Positions 17,506 through 26,247 are shown, counted from the stretch's first letter. The stretch is 64,000 nucleotides of DNA from Segatella oris (GCF_900637655.1 NZ_LR134384.1:744001-808000); one strand, 5' to 3'. Numbers and translations: made by a program. The notes: generated by a model from the letters alone, not told the origin.

Positions 17506-20205
17506 ATGAACAACACCTTTACTCCGGATAGTTTCCAAGCTGCCGTGATTGCATTGCAGGCAGGCTATCATCTTGTTTTGGCCTCGCCGGGCTGCGGAAA
17601 GACGCAGATATTGGCCGAACGCGTGGCACAAGCCCATGCTCATGGCGTGGATTTCGGCGACATGCTCTGTCTCACTTTCACCAATCGGGCCGCTCGTGGC
17701 ATGCAGGAACGCGTGGGGCTTCGACTTCAAGTGCCTGCCGACGATTTGTTTATCGGCAATGTTCATCGTTTCTGTTCGCGTTTTTTGTTCGATGCGGGGT
17801 TTGTTCCTGCGTCTACATCTATCATTGATGACGACGACGTTTTGAGCATATTGTGCGATTTTTCGGGGGATGATGAGTCGCAGGTTGGGGCAAACTATCG
17901 GCGAAAAGGCCAATATATGGGGGCCATGCAGCTGTCGCATCTGATGTTTCAGATAGAGAATGAGCATCCGCGCGACCTCCGTTTGCATCCCGATTGCCTT
18001 TCTTCTGACGATATTCATGCGCTGAAAGCTATCTGTAAAGCGCAGAATGAGCCGTTCACGGCAGCTATGATGATTGACATTTACAAGCATGCCGACACCT
18101 ATCGCGATGCTTGCAGCGACCTCGGTGAACAGCAGCTGATTTATGCTTTGCTGAAGAAAATGCAGCTTGCCCACCAATATGAGCGCTATAAGAGCGACAA
18201 CCGACTGATGGATTTCGAGGATATTCTCCTGCTTTCCTATGCGCATCGCGACCAGTTGCCACGCTATCGGTGGATTCAGGTGGATGAAGTTCAGGACCTT
18301 AATCCATTGCAATTGGCGCTCATTGATGCCTTGACTGCCAATGACGAGGGGCAAGAGGGGTGCGTGGTCTACTTGGGTGACCCGCAACAAAGCATCTTTT
18401 CGTTCATGGGAGCGAAGTCTTCTACGCTCGAATTTCTGCGTAACCGCTGTGCAGGACACATTCATTCGCTCGGTCAGAACCACCGTTCACCGAAGTATCT
18501 GCTTGACCTTTTCAACACTTATGCAGCCAAGGAATTGGGCATTTCGGCAGAACTACTGCCGTCGACAAGCTATCATCCGACGACGATAGGCAACGAACTG
18601 CAGCTCTTTCAGTCGGATACTATCGACACGGAATACCTTGATGCCGCACAGCAGGCAGTGAGATTGCAGCGCGATTTCCCCAATGATACGACGGCAATCA
18701 TCGTGAATTCCAACCGCGATGCCGATGGAGTGAGCGACGCTTTGAAGCAGTTGCGCATGTCACATTTTAAGGTTTCGGGCGAAGATCTGTTCACTTCGCC
18801 GCAGATAAAGCTGTTGTTTGCCCATTTAACCGTGATGAACAACGCCCACAACTTCATTGCCTGGGCACGTGTTTTGCAGGGCATGCAGGTGTTTCGAACG
18901 CCTACTGCCGCGCGGAGATTTGTCAGAGCGTGCAGCGACAGGGCACTTTTGCCGTCGGATTTCCTGCGCGATGACGGTCAGACTTATGTGGGAAAGTTCG
19001 TTCAATGTTATGAGAACGAAACGATAACAATCTTTGATACCGAGACGACAGGACTTGATGTGTTTCATGACGACATCTTGCAGATTGCCGCCGTTAAAGT
19101 CAGAAACGGAGCTGTTGTGCCGGGTTCGGCGCTCTCACTCCATTTGGAAAGCGACCGCGAAATCCCCGAAATGCTTGGCGATATCGTTAATCCTATCATC
19201 GAAGAACGCAGAAATCAAACGCTTCTTCCACGCCGAGAAGCCTTGCAACGCTTTGTGGATTATGCCCGAGGAACAGTGCTCTTGGGGCACAATGCCGACT
19301 ATGACATTCACATTCTTGCCAACAACTTGCGGCGTGAGATGCCCGAAACGGCATTGCCGAATGAATTGAACGACTATTTCGACAGTCTGCATCTGATACG
19401 CCTTTTGCGTCCTGGATTGCGGCAATATAAATTGAAATATCTGCTTGAAGTGTTGCATTTGGAGGGCGAAAACAGCCATTTGGCCGATGCAGATGTCAAT
19501 GCAACGCAGTCATTGGTGGCCTTTTGTTATGACAAGGCAAAGGAGATTGTGGGCGAACAGCAGGCATTTATCGAGCATAAACGCGTGCAGGAGCGTGTCA
19601 TGACGCTGCGAAACAACTATCTTCCTCACTATCGTCACACGGTGGAACGGTTGTGGAAAGAGGATGAAAAGCCTGGAGTGCTGGTTGAAGAAATGCGTCA
19701 TCTCTATGCGACTTGGGTCGAAGAAAACCTCATTCAGCCTTTGCCAACGGTGGATTATATCTTCCGTTATGTGGCTTCCGACCTGCTTCGGGAGGATGAA
19801 TCTACGGCCCTTGTGATGCAGATAGGAAGACATATTCTTGAAATGAACACCTTGAAAGAGGCCGATCTCTGTGGAAGCACAACGATAGACGACAAGATTT
19901 TCGTCACCACGGTGCACAAAGCAAAGGGTCTTGAATTTGATAACGTGATTGTGTTCGACGTGATAGAAGGTCGTTATCCCAATTATTACAGCCAGCAAAA
20001 TCCGGCACAAGTGGCCGAAGATGCCCGCAAATTCTATGTTGCCATGACGCGAAGCAAGAAGCGGTTAATGGTGATGCAGAGCTGTTTCCGCATTGACTTT
20101 CATGGTCAGCGCAAGCCCGTTGCACTCTCACGCTTTGTGGAAAGCATCAGAGATAGACTAAGAGTGACCCACCCCGACCCTCCCGAAGGGAGGGAGAAAG
20201 AGTGA
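17506..20205 (+). CDS. UvrD/Rep-type DNA helicase with embedded DEDDh 3'-5' exonuclease domain
   Basis: 899 residues. Superfamily 1A helicase motifs: Walker A ASPGCGKT (27-34), motif Ia LTFTNRAARGM, motif II VDEVQDL (about 258-264), motif III YLGDPQQSIFSFMGA, motif IV region NHRSP. The helicase is then interrupted by a DnaQ/RNase T-like exonuclease (about 508-680): ExoI FDTETTGLD (about 510), ExoII LGHNADYDIHIL, ExoIII HLADADVNATQS. Helicase motifs V and VI follow: TTVHKAKGLEFDNVIVFDV (about 802) and YVAMTRSKKRL. The protein likely unwinds and trims DNA in repair in the cytoplasm; its natural substrate is not known. It ends among CCCTCCC-type repeats and is convergent with the HAD gene. Confidence 0.9.
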   Translation: MNNTFTPDSFQAAVIALQAGYHLVLASPGCGKTQILAERVAQAHAHGVDFGDMLCLTFTNRAARGMQERVGLRLQVPADDLFIGNVHRFCSRFLFDAGFVPASTSIIDDDDVLSILCDFSGDDESQVGANYRRKGQYMGAMQLSHLMFQIENEHPRDLRLHPDCLSSDDIHALKAICKAQNEPFTAAMMIDIYKHADTYRDACSDLGEQQLIYALLKKMQLAHQYERYKSDNRLMDFEDILLLSYAHRDQLPRYRWIQVDEVQDLNPLQLALIDALTANDEGQEGCVVYLGDPQQSIFSFMGAKSSTLEFLRNRCAGHIHSLGQNHRSPKYLLDLFNTYAAKELGISAELLPSTSYHPTTIGNELQLFQSDTIDTEYLDAAQQAVRLQRDFPNDTTAIIVNSNRDADGVSDALKQLRMSHFKVSGEDLFTSPQIKLLFAHLTVMNNAHNFIAWARVLQGMQVFRTPTAARRFVRACSDRALLPSDFLRDDGQTYVGKFVQCYENETITIFDTETTGLDVFHDDILQIAAVKVRNGAVVPGSALSLHLESDREIPEMLGDIVNPIIEERRNQTLLPRREALQRFVDYARGTVLLGHNADYDIHILANNLRREMPETALPNELNDYFDSLHLIRLLRPGLRQYKLKYLLEVLHLEGENSHLADADVNATQSLVAFCYDKAKEIVGEQQAFIEHKRVQERVMTLRNNYLPHYRHTVERLWKEDEKPGVLVEEMRHLYATWVEENLIQPLPTVDYIFRYVASDLLREDESTALVMQIGRHILEMNTLKEADLCGSTTIDDKIFVTTVHKAKGLEFDNVIVFDVIEGRYPNYYSQQNPAQVAEDARKFYVAMTRSKKRLMVMQSCFRIDFHGQRKPVALSRFVESIRDRLRVTHPDPPEGREKE

Positions 20206-20330
20206 GGACGAGATAGCTGTGAATGAAGTTTATAAAACTTCAACTCTCCCAAAGGGAGGGAGAAAGGGTGTGGACGCGATAGCAATGCATGAAGTTTATA
20301 AAGCTTCAACTCTCCCAAAGGGAGAAAAAA
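20180..20330. repeat. 66-bp tandem repeat, about 2.3 units
   Basis: CTCCC(A/G)AAGGGAG units begin at 20180, 20246 and 20312, exactly 66 bases apart, with GAAGTTTATAAA(A/G)CTTCAA between them. Each unit holds a CTCCC/GGGAG hairpin and an AAGTTTATAAACTT-like palindrome. It directly follows the helicase gene and is non-coding. Confidence 0.8.
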
Positions 20331-20461
20331 TGAGCTTGCAAGAACGCTGTAAAAGCATGAAACAAGCATCTATAAGCTAATGGTTTTGGTATATTTTCTA
20401 TAAAAACGAGTTCAATATACCATTATATACTGCATCTTCTAAATATACCCGCAAGTTCACT
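20331..20461. other. Gene-free spacer between convergent genes
   Basis: AT-rich, no gene or repeat recognised. It separates the 66-bp repeats from the hairpin next to the HAD gene. Confidence 0.4.
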
Positions 20462-20516
20462 CTCCCTCCCTTCGGGAGGGTTGGGGTGGGTTTTTAGAGG
20501 GTTGGGGTGGGTTTTA
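20462..20516. terminator. CCCTCCC-TTCG-GGGAGGG hairpin plus GGGTTGGGGTGGGTTTT duplicates
   Basis: A GC-rich hairpin with a TTCG loop (20464-20480) is followed by two copies of GGGTTGGGGTGGGTTTT (about 20478-20495 and 20499-20516). This is a common intergenic element type in the group. It lies between the convergent helicase and HAD genes and probably acts as a terminator. Confidence 0.65.
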
Positions 20517-21320
20517 TAACACATAATCCTCCACAACTTTCCCCACACCATCATTGTCGTTGGAGAGCGTAACGACATCAGCTATCTGCTGAATGTCGTG
20601 AGGTGCGTTGGCCATGGCTACGCCCAAGCCCGCAAATTTAATCATACTTTCGTCGTTATATCCGTCACCACAGGCGATAATCTCTTTGCGATGAATGCCC
20701 AAAGTGTCGATGAGTTTGGCGAGTGATTTTGCCTTGTCGATTCCCAAGGGAACACATTCCAAGAAGTAGTCTGCCGAGCGATAAATGTTCATTTGCCCCT
20801 CAAGCTGTGACAAGAGGCGCTGTTCGAGGGTATGGAGTGGAACAGGATTGCCCACAATAAGGCATTTGTTTATAGGATATTCCACTTGATGAAGAAAGTC
20901 ATCATATTGCATCAGAGGCATCTTATTGATGTGAGCTTCCTCTTGAACATAAGGGTCGTCAGCCTTCGTAGCGGCTATACCTTCACCTTGATAAGTAAGG
21001 ATTTGCATGCCTGCTTGCATGGCTTCGCGGTAGAGAATGGGCACAAGTGCAGGGTCGAGTGTCTGTTCAAACAGCGTTTTTCCCGTCTTGCAGTCGATGA
21101 TTTTGCCACCGTTGAACGCTAAGATAAACCCTCCGTAGCGAGCAAGTTCAAGTTCGTTGACCAATGGCATGATGCCAAACGTGGGTCTTCCCGACGCCAA
21201 TACCAATCTCACTCCCTGTTTTTGAGCCTCCATTAAGGCTCTCTTCGTGCGTGGAGTGATTTGTTTTTCGCTGTTAGTAAGTGTTCCGTCGAGGTCAAGT
21301 ACAATTAATTCACAATTCAT
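20514..21320 (-). CDS. Cof-type HAD-IIB family hydrolase
   Basis: 268 residues from ATG 21320 (MNCELIVLDLDGTLTNSEK); the ten codons further upstream are encoded by a GAATT-type intergenic repeat and are unlikely to be translated. HAD motif I is DLDGTLT with the nucleophile Asp at about residue 9, motif II LASGRPTFG, motif III Lys in DKAKSLAKL, and motif IV GDGYNDESMIKFAG. The large C2B cap lies between motifs II and III. Members dephosphorylate sugar phosphates or nucleotides such as FMN or PLP precursors; the substrate here is unknown. Confidence 0.88.
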   Translation of the reverse strand: MNCELIVLDLDGTLTNSEKQITPRTKRALMEAQKQGVRLVLASGRPTFGIMPLVNELELARYGGFILAFNGGKIIDCKTGKTLFEQTLDPALVPILYREAMQAGMQILTYQGEGIAATKADDPYVQEEAHINKMPLMQYDDFLHQVEYPINKCLIVGNPVPLHTLEQRLLSQLEGQMNIYRSADYFLECVPLGIDKAKSLAKLIDTLGIHRKEIIACGDGYNDESMIKFAGLGVAMANAPHDIQQIADVVTLSNDNDGVGKVVEDYVL

Positions 21321-21411
21321 AATTCGTAATTCATAATAATGAAAGGGCAAGAGTTGTCATGCAATATTTAAGATTCGACACCTTAATTTTATTTTCCACT
21401 CTTTTCATTCC

Positions 21412-21669
21412 TCATTCTAAAGGTTCCAATCCCACCTCACTTGACATCAGCGTTACGCTGCCGTCTTCGCGCATATAGCATGGAATGCAGACGTCGCCCG
21501 TGGCTTTTTCCTCAGCAAAGGCAGGATTGTTGTCGCGCAGATTGAGGAATTCTTTCATATCATGCACATCGTTACCAATATCAATCACCTTAAAATTTGG
21601 GTTGCCTTCCACCTGTTTCATCACGTGAGCACAGTAAGGACAGGACTTCATCACATACATCTTAATCAT
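21412..21669 (-). CDS. Glutaredoxin-like small redox protein
   Basis: 85 residues opening MIKMYVMKSCPYCAHVMKQV, with the CPYC dithiol active site at residues 10-13 and the beta-alpha-beta pattern of glutaredoxins (NFKVIDIGNDVHDMKEFLNL). A second CxxC-like pair (CIPCYM) occurs near residue 63. It probably acts in cytoplasmic disulphide exchange. It lies between the HAD and GNAT genes on the same strand, spaced by about 90 and 45 bases. Confidence 0.85.
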   Translation of the reverse strand: MIKMYVMKSCPYCAHVMKQVEGNPNFKVIDIGNDVHDMKEFLNLRDNNPAFAEEKATGDVCIPCYMREDGSVTLMSSEVGLEPLE

Positions 21670-21713
21670 CTCTTTACCTTATTATATTTTAAAATATTGT
21701 TCTTTTCGGTTTC

Positions 21714-22235
21714 TCAGAATATGCTTTTGTGCAAAAAACAACGCTCAAAAGCCAGTCGCATTCCATGTGCTCCATAGTCTATTTCGCCACATGCTGTGAA
21801 ACCAAGTCGATGGAGCAGTGTGCGCATCTCGCGGTTATCGTGGTTCGTATCGACTTTGATGCTGTGGATATTCTGCTCCCGACATAACCTTTCTACGTTC
21901 TGAAAGAGTTGCCGCGCATAGCCTTTCCCACGCTCATTCATGGCTACTGCCACACGATGCACCACCATATAATCACCCTCTGTAAGCCATTTTGCCGAGC
22001 GTTGGGCGTAAGCCGGTTCGCCATTCGCTATCACAACGGCATACGCTTTCACGTCGTTTCCATCGGCGAGCACATAGGCATGGCCCTGCTGAATGTCGTT
22101 GGTTATCTGTTCGCGCGAGGGATATTCCGCTGTCCATTGATGCCTTCCATCGGCCAGCATCTTCCACCTTGCAGCGTCAATCACCGCCCAGCACGCATCA
22201 AAATCCAGTAGGTTGGCTTGTCTGAAAGTTGTCAT
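21714..22235 (-). CDS. GNAT family N-acetyltransferase
   Basis: 173 residues, complete GNAT fold: N-terminal DACWAVIDAARWKM, central beta strands VKAYAVVIAN and YMVVHRVAVAMNERGKGYA, the last holding the acetyl-CoA pyrophosphate-binding R/QxxGxG/A loop (NERGKGYAR). The C-terminus has IHSIKVDTNHDNREM and RLGFTACGEIDYG. It acetylates an unknown amine substrate in the cytoplasm. Confidence 0.88.
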   Translation of the reverse strand: MTTFRQANLLDFDACWAVIDAARWKMLADGRHQWTAEYPSREQITNDIQQGHAYVLADGNDVKAYAVVIANGEPAYAQRSAKWLTEGDYMVVHRVAVAMNERGKGYARQLFQNVERLCREQNIHSIKVDTNHDNREMRTLLHRLGFTACGEIDYGAHGMRLAFERCFLHKSIF

Positions 22236-22247
22236 CGGAATGCAATA

Positions 22248-22439
22248 TCATTCGTTATATTCAATTAAAAACTCGTCTATGAGGTATTGGTCGCTACGGC
22301 AATGCAGGTCGGCAACGCCATTCTGAATCATTTGAAAAGTCACAGAGTGATAGAATTTGTCCATTGCTTCCTCCAAAGAAATACCCAACTGTTCGGCTAT
22401 TCCCTTGATAATGCGGGCATATTTCATTTGCAAAATCAA
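22248..22439 (-). CDS. DUF3791-type small protein
   Basis: 63 codons; the stretch MKYARIIKGIAEQLGISLEE, AMDKFYHS and YLIDEFLIEYNE is the DUF3791 pattern. Such proteins are often paired with DUF3990 (ADP-ribosyltransferase-like) proteins in small toxin-antitoxin-like units, but none is next to it here. Start unclear: the first ATG after the promoter (22455) is out of frame by one; the in-frame options are TTG 22439 and ATG 22427. A TATCTTTG box lies about 20 bases before 22455. A one-base frameshift near the start is possible. Confidence 0.65.
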   Translation of the reverse strand: MILQMKYARIIKGIAEQLGISLEEAMDKFYHSVTFQMIQNGVADLHCRSDQYLIDEFLIEYNE

Positions 22440-22465
22440 GTTGGTCGAAGGTCATTGTTACCTTA

Positions 22466-22484
22466 TATTAGATAGACAAAGATA
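22466..22484 (-). promoter_or_regulatory. -7 promoter region of the DUF3791 gene
   Basis: TGTATCTTTG on the minus strand contains TATCTTTG; the first ATG downstream is 22455. Confidence 0.5.
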
Positions 22485-22516
22485 CAGAGAAACTTCCGAA
22501 ATTGCAAGAAAACCGC

Positions 22517-23005
22517 TTATAATATCTGCAATGCAATAGCTGCGCAGGCTTCGGCATCGGCAAGTGCGTGGTGATGATTGGTCAGATCATAGCCACAGCG
22601 GGCTGCAATGATGTCGAGATTGTGGTGGCCTTGTGGCCAGACTCGACGTGACTGGGCGAGCGTGCAATAGAAGGAATAGTCGGGATAGTCCATTTGATAG
22701 CAGCGGAAAACGGCTTTCAAACAACTCTCATCAAAGGCTTTGTTATGGGCAACGAGGGGCAAATTAACGATGAGTGACTCCACTTTGCGCCACACTTCGG
22801 GGAAGATTGGCGCATGGTTGGTGTCTGCTTGTGTCAATCCATGCACGTGAGTGTTCCAGTAAGTATAGTAATCGGGCTCGGGATGAATAAGCGAATAGAA
22901 GCGATCGGCTATCTTCCCGTTGCGTATAACCACCAATCCTACGGAGCAAACGCTGGTCCGTTCATTGTTGGCTGTCTCGAAATCAATGGCTGCAAAGTCT
23001 TTCAT
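22517..23005 (-). CDS. DEDDh 3'-5' exonuclease (RNase T/DnaQ-like)
   Basis: 162 residues from ATG 23005; the upstream in-frame extension overlaps the promoter and is not expected to be translated. ExoI is AAIDFETANNER (Asp and Glu at about residues 7 and 9), ExoII VAHNKAFDESCLKAVF, and ExoIII HHALADAEACAAI with the DEDDh His. The pattern CSVGLVVIRNGKI is typical of single-domain DnaQ-like exonucleases. It degrades single-stranded DNA or RNA ends in the cytoplasm; the physiological role is unknown. Confidence 0.85.
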   Translation of the reverse strand: MKDFAAIDFETANNERTSVCSVGLVVIRNGKIADRFYSLIHPEPDYYTYWNTHVHGLTQADTNHAPIFPEVWRKVESLIVNLPLVAHNKAFDESCLKAVFRCYQMDYPDYSFYCTLAQSRRVWPQGHHNLDIIAARCGYDLTNHHHALADAEACAAIALQIL

Positions 23006-23013
23006 TACAATTG

Positions 23014-23021
23014 CAAATATA
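23014..23021 (-). promoter_or_regulatory. -7 promoter box directly ahead of the exonuclease gene
   Basis: TATATTTG on the minus strand ends eight bases before ATG 23005, implying a very short 5' leader, as for the helicase-exonuclease gene. Confidence 0.5.
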
Positions 23022-23130
23022 GTGAATCTTGAGGAAATATGCAAGAGGATAGACCACCTTCTCTGTTTATTTATTTTCTTGTTTTTGTAGATAGGCGATC
23101 ATTTTAATTACGGGAAAATTAAATAGTAGG

Positions 23131-23145
23131 TTTAGATATCCTAAA
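23131..23145. promoter_or_regulatory. Candidate operator upstream of the haem operon
   Basis: TTTAGATATCCTAAA is a near-perfect palindrome about 110 bases upstream of the hmuY promoter. It lies inside a larger imperfect inverted repeat, AATAGTAGGTTT near 23122 and AAACCTATT near 23160. The layout suits a metal- or haem-responsive repressor, but no known Fur box is matched. Confidence 0.4.
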
Positions 23146-23234
23146 TTATTGTGTTTGCAAAAACCTATTCTCTTATTTAGATGAATATATTATGCATAGC
23201 CTTTTATTAACATGAAAATACTAATTTTAAGGTA

Positions 23235-23265
23235 TTGTTTAGTTATAGGGGTAGTATTATCTTTG
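23235..23265 (+). promoter_or_regulatory. hmu operon promoter
   Basis: TTG at 23235 and TATCTTTG at 23258-23265 are separated by about 20 bases, matching the Bacteroidetes -33/-7 arrangement. The start codon of hmuY follows 40 bases later. Confidence 0.75.
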
Positions 23266-23305
23266 TTCCCGAATAAAATACCATTAATTTTAAATTTATA
23301 TATTT

Positions 23306-23992
23306 ATGAAACTAAAATCAATTATCGCATTTGGATGCCTCGCAGTATTAACTTTTTCGTCATGCAGTAAGGATGACAATACACCTGTAAATCCTCAAAA
23401 TGTCAACTCAAAACGTCTCACGCTCAATGCGTCTCCTCGTGACTCTTGGCTTTATGTGAATTTAGAAACTGGTGATACAGTCACTGCAAAAGATGTGAAT
23501 GAATGGGAATATCATGAGTTCATCATAGAAAATGGGAAATATAAGAAGAAGCCGGACGGTACATTAGACTATAAGGTAACCAAGACTATTCCTGCAGGGA
23601 AACCCAATGCACCTAAGACATGGCACTTGGCTTTCCATGTGTATGATGCTCTTATTAACAATGGGGAGGCACTTATGACCAATGAAACTGAACTTTCTAA
23701 ACTGACAGAAATGCCTAAGGGAAATTATGTAGCCAATAAACAACTTTTCATTCCTGTAGACATGTCTGGTATGCAGAATGGTGTGATGGGCTATTCTAAA
23801 GGATTTTCCAATCTTGAATTGAATAAGTGGATTAGCAGCAAGGGTATGCCTCCAAAGTACACGATGAGCGACAAAGTGTTCTCAGTGCGCTTCAAAGATG
23901 GAAGCTATGCTTTAATTAAGTTCAAGGATTATGCAGATAAGAAAGGTAAAAAGAAGTTGGTAGACTTTGAGTATAAGTTCGTGAAAAAATAA
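23306..23992 (+). CDS. hmuY: HmuY-family haem-binding lipoprotein
   Basis: 228 residues. A lipobox (LTFSSC, Cys at about 20) anchors it to the outer membrane. In Porphyromonas gingivalis HmuY is a haemophore-like surface lipoprotein that takes haem from host proteins and passes it to HmuR. The mature part shows the family layout: DSWLYVNLETGDTV, TWHLAFHVYDALINNGEAL, and a C-terminal VFSVRFKDGSYALIKF. HmuY homologues in Prevotella use Met or His ligands different from the His pair of P. gingivalis; which residues serve here cannot be settled by eye. It is the first gene of the operon, 29 bases ahead of hmuR. Confidence 0.9.
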   Translation: MKLKSIIAFGCLAVLTFSSCSKDDNTPVNPQNVNSKRLTLNASPRDSWLYVNLETGDTVTAKDVNEWEYHEFIIENGKYKKKPDGTLDYKVTKTIPAGKPNAPKTWHLAFHVYDALINNGEALMTNETELSKLTEMPKGNYVANKQLFIPVDMSGMQNGVMGYSKGFSNLELNKWISSKGMPPKYTMSDKVFSVRFKDGSYALIKFKDYADKKGKKKLVDFEYKFVKK

Positions 23993-24021
23993 ATAGTTTC
24001 TCTAATTAAATACTATATATA

Positions 24022-26241
24022 ATGAAACGATTTTCATTTATATTGGTCTTATTGTTAACGGTGGCTTTAGTCACCGTTAATGCTAATGTCCCTGCTAATC
24101 CTCCTAATTATATTATCAAGGGTGTTGTCATGACAGCTAATGGAGAACCTTTAGCAGGAGCATCTATTGTGGTAGAAGGAACGAATATCAATTGCGGCAG
24201 CAATTCAAAAGGCGAATTTAGCTTGAATGTCCAGAAAGATAAGGTGTATAAGTTGCGAGTGAGTTACTTAGGCTATACTCCTCGATTAATTACGGTTCCA
24301 GCATCGGGACATCCACCGTTGAAAATAAGACTCCAGCCTTCGGAAACTGCACTCAATGAATTAGTTGTTACAGGATCACGTTATGAACGCCAATTGAAAG
24401 ACGTGCCGGTTATTACACGTGTTATTTCACGTGAAGAGATAGAAACGGTCAATCCTGTAGATTTCACTACATTGTTGGAATACACTTTACCTGGTATCCA
24501 ATTCTATTATAATACGATGAGTCAGGTACCTGAAATTACTTATCAAGGTATGGATGCAAAGGCTGTACTTTTTTTACTTGATGGAGAGCGCATCAGTGGA
24601 GAGAGTGGCGATAGTAATATTGATTACAGTCGGTTTAATATCAATGATATTGAGCGTATAGAAGTGGTGCGAGGTGCAGCTTCCACTTTGTATGACAGTA
24701 GGGCTATTGGTGGTGTGATTAATATTATCACAAAGAAAAGTGTTCGTCCGTTTACTGCCAGTATGCATACACGCTATGCAGGTAAGAAAGGGCAGTCTTA
24801 TTCGGCTTCAGCTGGAGTAAACCTTCATAGGTTTTCATCGCTTACATCTTTTGGATGGAGAAAACGCGACTCCTATCTTGTGAAAGATGAGCAAGGTAAG
24901 CAGAAAGAAATCATCAACCCTGACGGTAGTGTGACCAAGAGTAAGACAGAACCCGTTGCATTCAATATTTACGGCTATTCTATTATGGATGTTTCTCAGA
25001 AGTTATCCTATAATTTCAGTGATCGCTTTACTGGATCAGCCAGAATTTCTTATTATACTAATAAACGTGACAAGTATGATAATGCAAGGTATTATCAGCG
25101 ATATAGGGATCTTATTTTGAGCGGAAAGCTTAAATGGCAGTTTGCTGACAATCAGAATCTTGATTTATCGTATATCCGTGATAACTATATCAAGGATAAT
25201 GTATATGTGGACGATGATGAACGTGTATATGGAAATGTTAACAGTACTATTCGCTTGTATTACACAGGTATGTTTGGCAAACACACTCTGAGTGGTGGCG
25301 TAGATCTGTTACGTGAGGACATGAAGCATCATTTCATGAAAGATACAGCTACGGTACACATGAACCAGTATTCATTCTGTTTACAAGATGATTGGCAGCT
25401 TACAGATAAAATGAATGTTGTCGTTGGAGTGCGCGGAGATAAGGGTGGAAGTTATAGGCTACATTTTACTCCTAAGGTGTCAGTATTATATCGTCCGTTG
25501 AAAACAATCACACTGCGTGCCGGCTACTCTCAAGGTTACCGCATACCAAATTTGAAAGAACTCTATCAGGAATTTAATATGGGGGGAATGGGGATTATGA
25601 TGTATGGTAATAAGGATTTGAAACCGGAAGAGGGAACTCAGATTTCTGCTTCGGTAGAATATGATTATAAGGGGTTAAATCTATCCGTCTCTACCTATCA
25701 CAATAGATATAAGAACAAAATTTCGTATGAATATATTTCTCCGGGAAAGTCGTGGAACATGAAATATGTAAATGCCTTGAATGTTAAGACTACTGGTGTG
25801 GAGGTTACAGCCAATTATAAACTTCCTTTTGGACTGCGTTTCTCAGGAGGATATTCTTATGTATATGACTATGATGAGCGTGATGGTTATAACATGTCAT
25901 GGGTGCGTCCGCATAGTGCACGATTGAGTTCTGTCTATAAGCATCGTTTTGGCAAAACTACTGAAAGTGTAGCTTTCAATACATCATGGGTGTCAAGTAT
26001 AACTCGATACGCTTATAGTAGCAGTGACAAGACCTATACCAAAACGAAATACGATCCGCGTACTTTGTGTTCACTGAACTTACGGTCGGAGCTCCCGAGA
26101 GGAATTGCAATAGGGTTGATGGTAGATAATATCTTCAACTATAGGGATAAGGCGGTGGATTCTGCTGTTCAGCTGCCTGAAAACGGTCGTACATTTGTTG
26201 CTACGGTGAGCATCAATATTGCCGATATGTTTAAACTTTAA
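24022..26241 (+). CDS. hmuR: TonB-dependent haem receptor HmuR
   Basis: 739 residues. Signal peptide (1-22), then a carboxypeptidase-regulatory-like domain (about 30-110: IIKGVVMTANGEPLAGASI), a TonB-box region (LNELVVTGSRYERQ), a plug (VPVITRVISREEIETVNP, IERIEVVRGAASTLYDSRA) and a 22-strand barrel. The haem-receptor signature region appears as YSQGYRIPNLKELY followed by GNKDLKPEEG; the classical FRAP/NPxL pair is thus modified (YRIP, NKDL). It imports haem through the outer membrane with TonB. Position directly behind hmuY and six bases ahead of hmuS supports the assignment. Confidence 0.9.
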   Translation: MKRFSFILVLLLTVALVTVNANVPANPPNYIIKGVVMTANGEPLAGASIVVEGTNINCGSNSKGEFSLNVQKDKVYKLRVSYLGYTPRLITVPASGHPPLKIRLQPSETALNELVVTGSRYERQLKDVPVITRVISREEIETVNPVDFTTLLEYTLPGIQFYYNTMSQVPEITYQGMDAKAVLFLLDGERISGESGDSNIDYSRFNINDIERIEVVRGAASTLYDSRAIGGVINIITKKSVRPFTASMHTRYAGKKGQSYSASAGVNLHRFSSLTSFGWRKRDSYLVKDEQGKQKEIINPDGSVTKSKTEPVAFNIYGYSIMDVSQKLSYNFSDRFTGSARISYYTNKRDKYDNARYYQRYRDLILSGKLKWQFADNQNLDLSYIRDNYIKDNVYVDDDERVYGNVNSTIRLYYTGMFGKHTLSGGVDLLREDMKHHFMKDTATVHMNQYSFCLQDDWQLTDKMNVVVGVRGDKGGSYRLHFTPKVSVLYRPLKTITLRAGYSQGYRIPNLKELYQEFNMGGMGIMMYGNKDLKPEEGTQISASVEYDYKGLNLSVSTYHNRYKNKISYEYISPGKSWNMKYVNALNVKTTGVEVTANYKLPFGLRFSGGYSYVYDYDERDGYNMSWVRPHSARLSSVYKHRFGKTTESVAFNTSWVSSITRYAYSSSDKTYTKTKYDPRTLCSLNLRSELPRGIAIGLMVDNIFNYRDKAVDSAVQLPENGRTFVATVSINIADMFKL

Positions 26242-26247
26242 TAATCG

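Noticed and set aside
20106..20369. Open minus-strand frame with a 22-residue repeat
   Set aside because: It is the translation of the 66-bp non-coding tandem repeats and the end of the helicase gene in another frame; no start signal.
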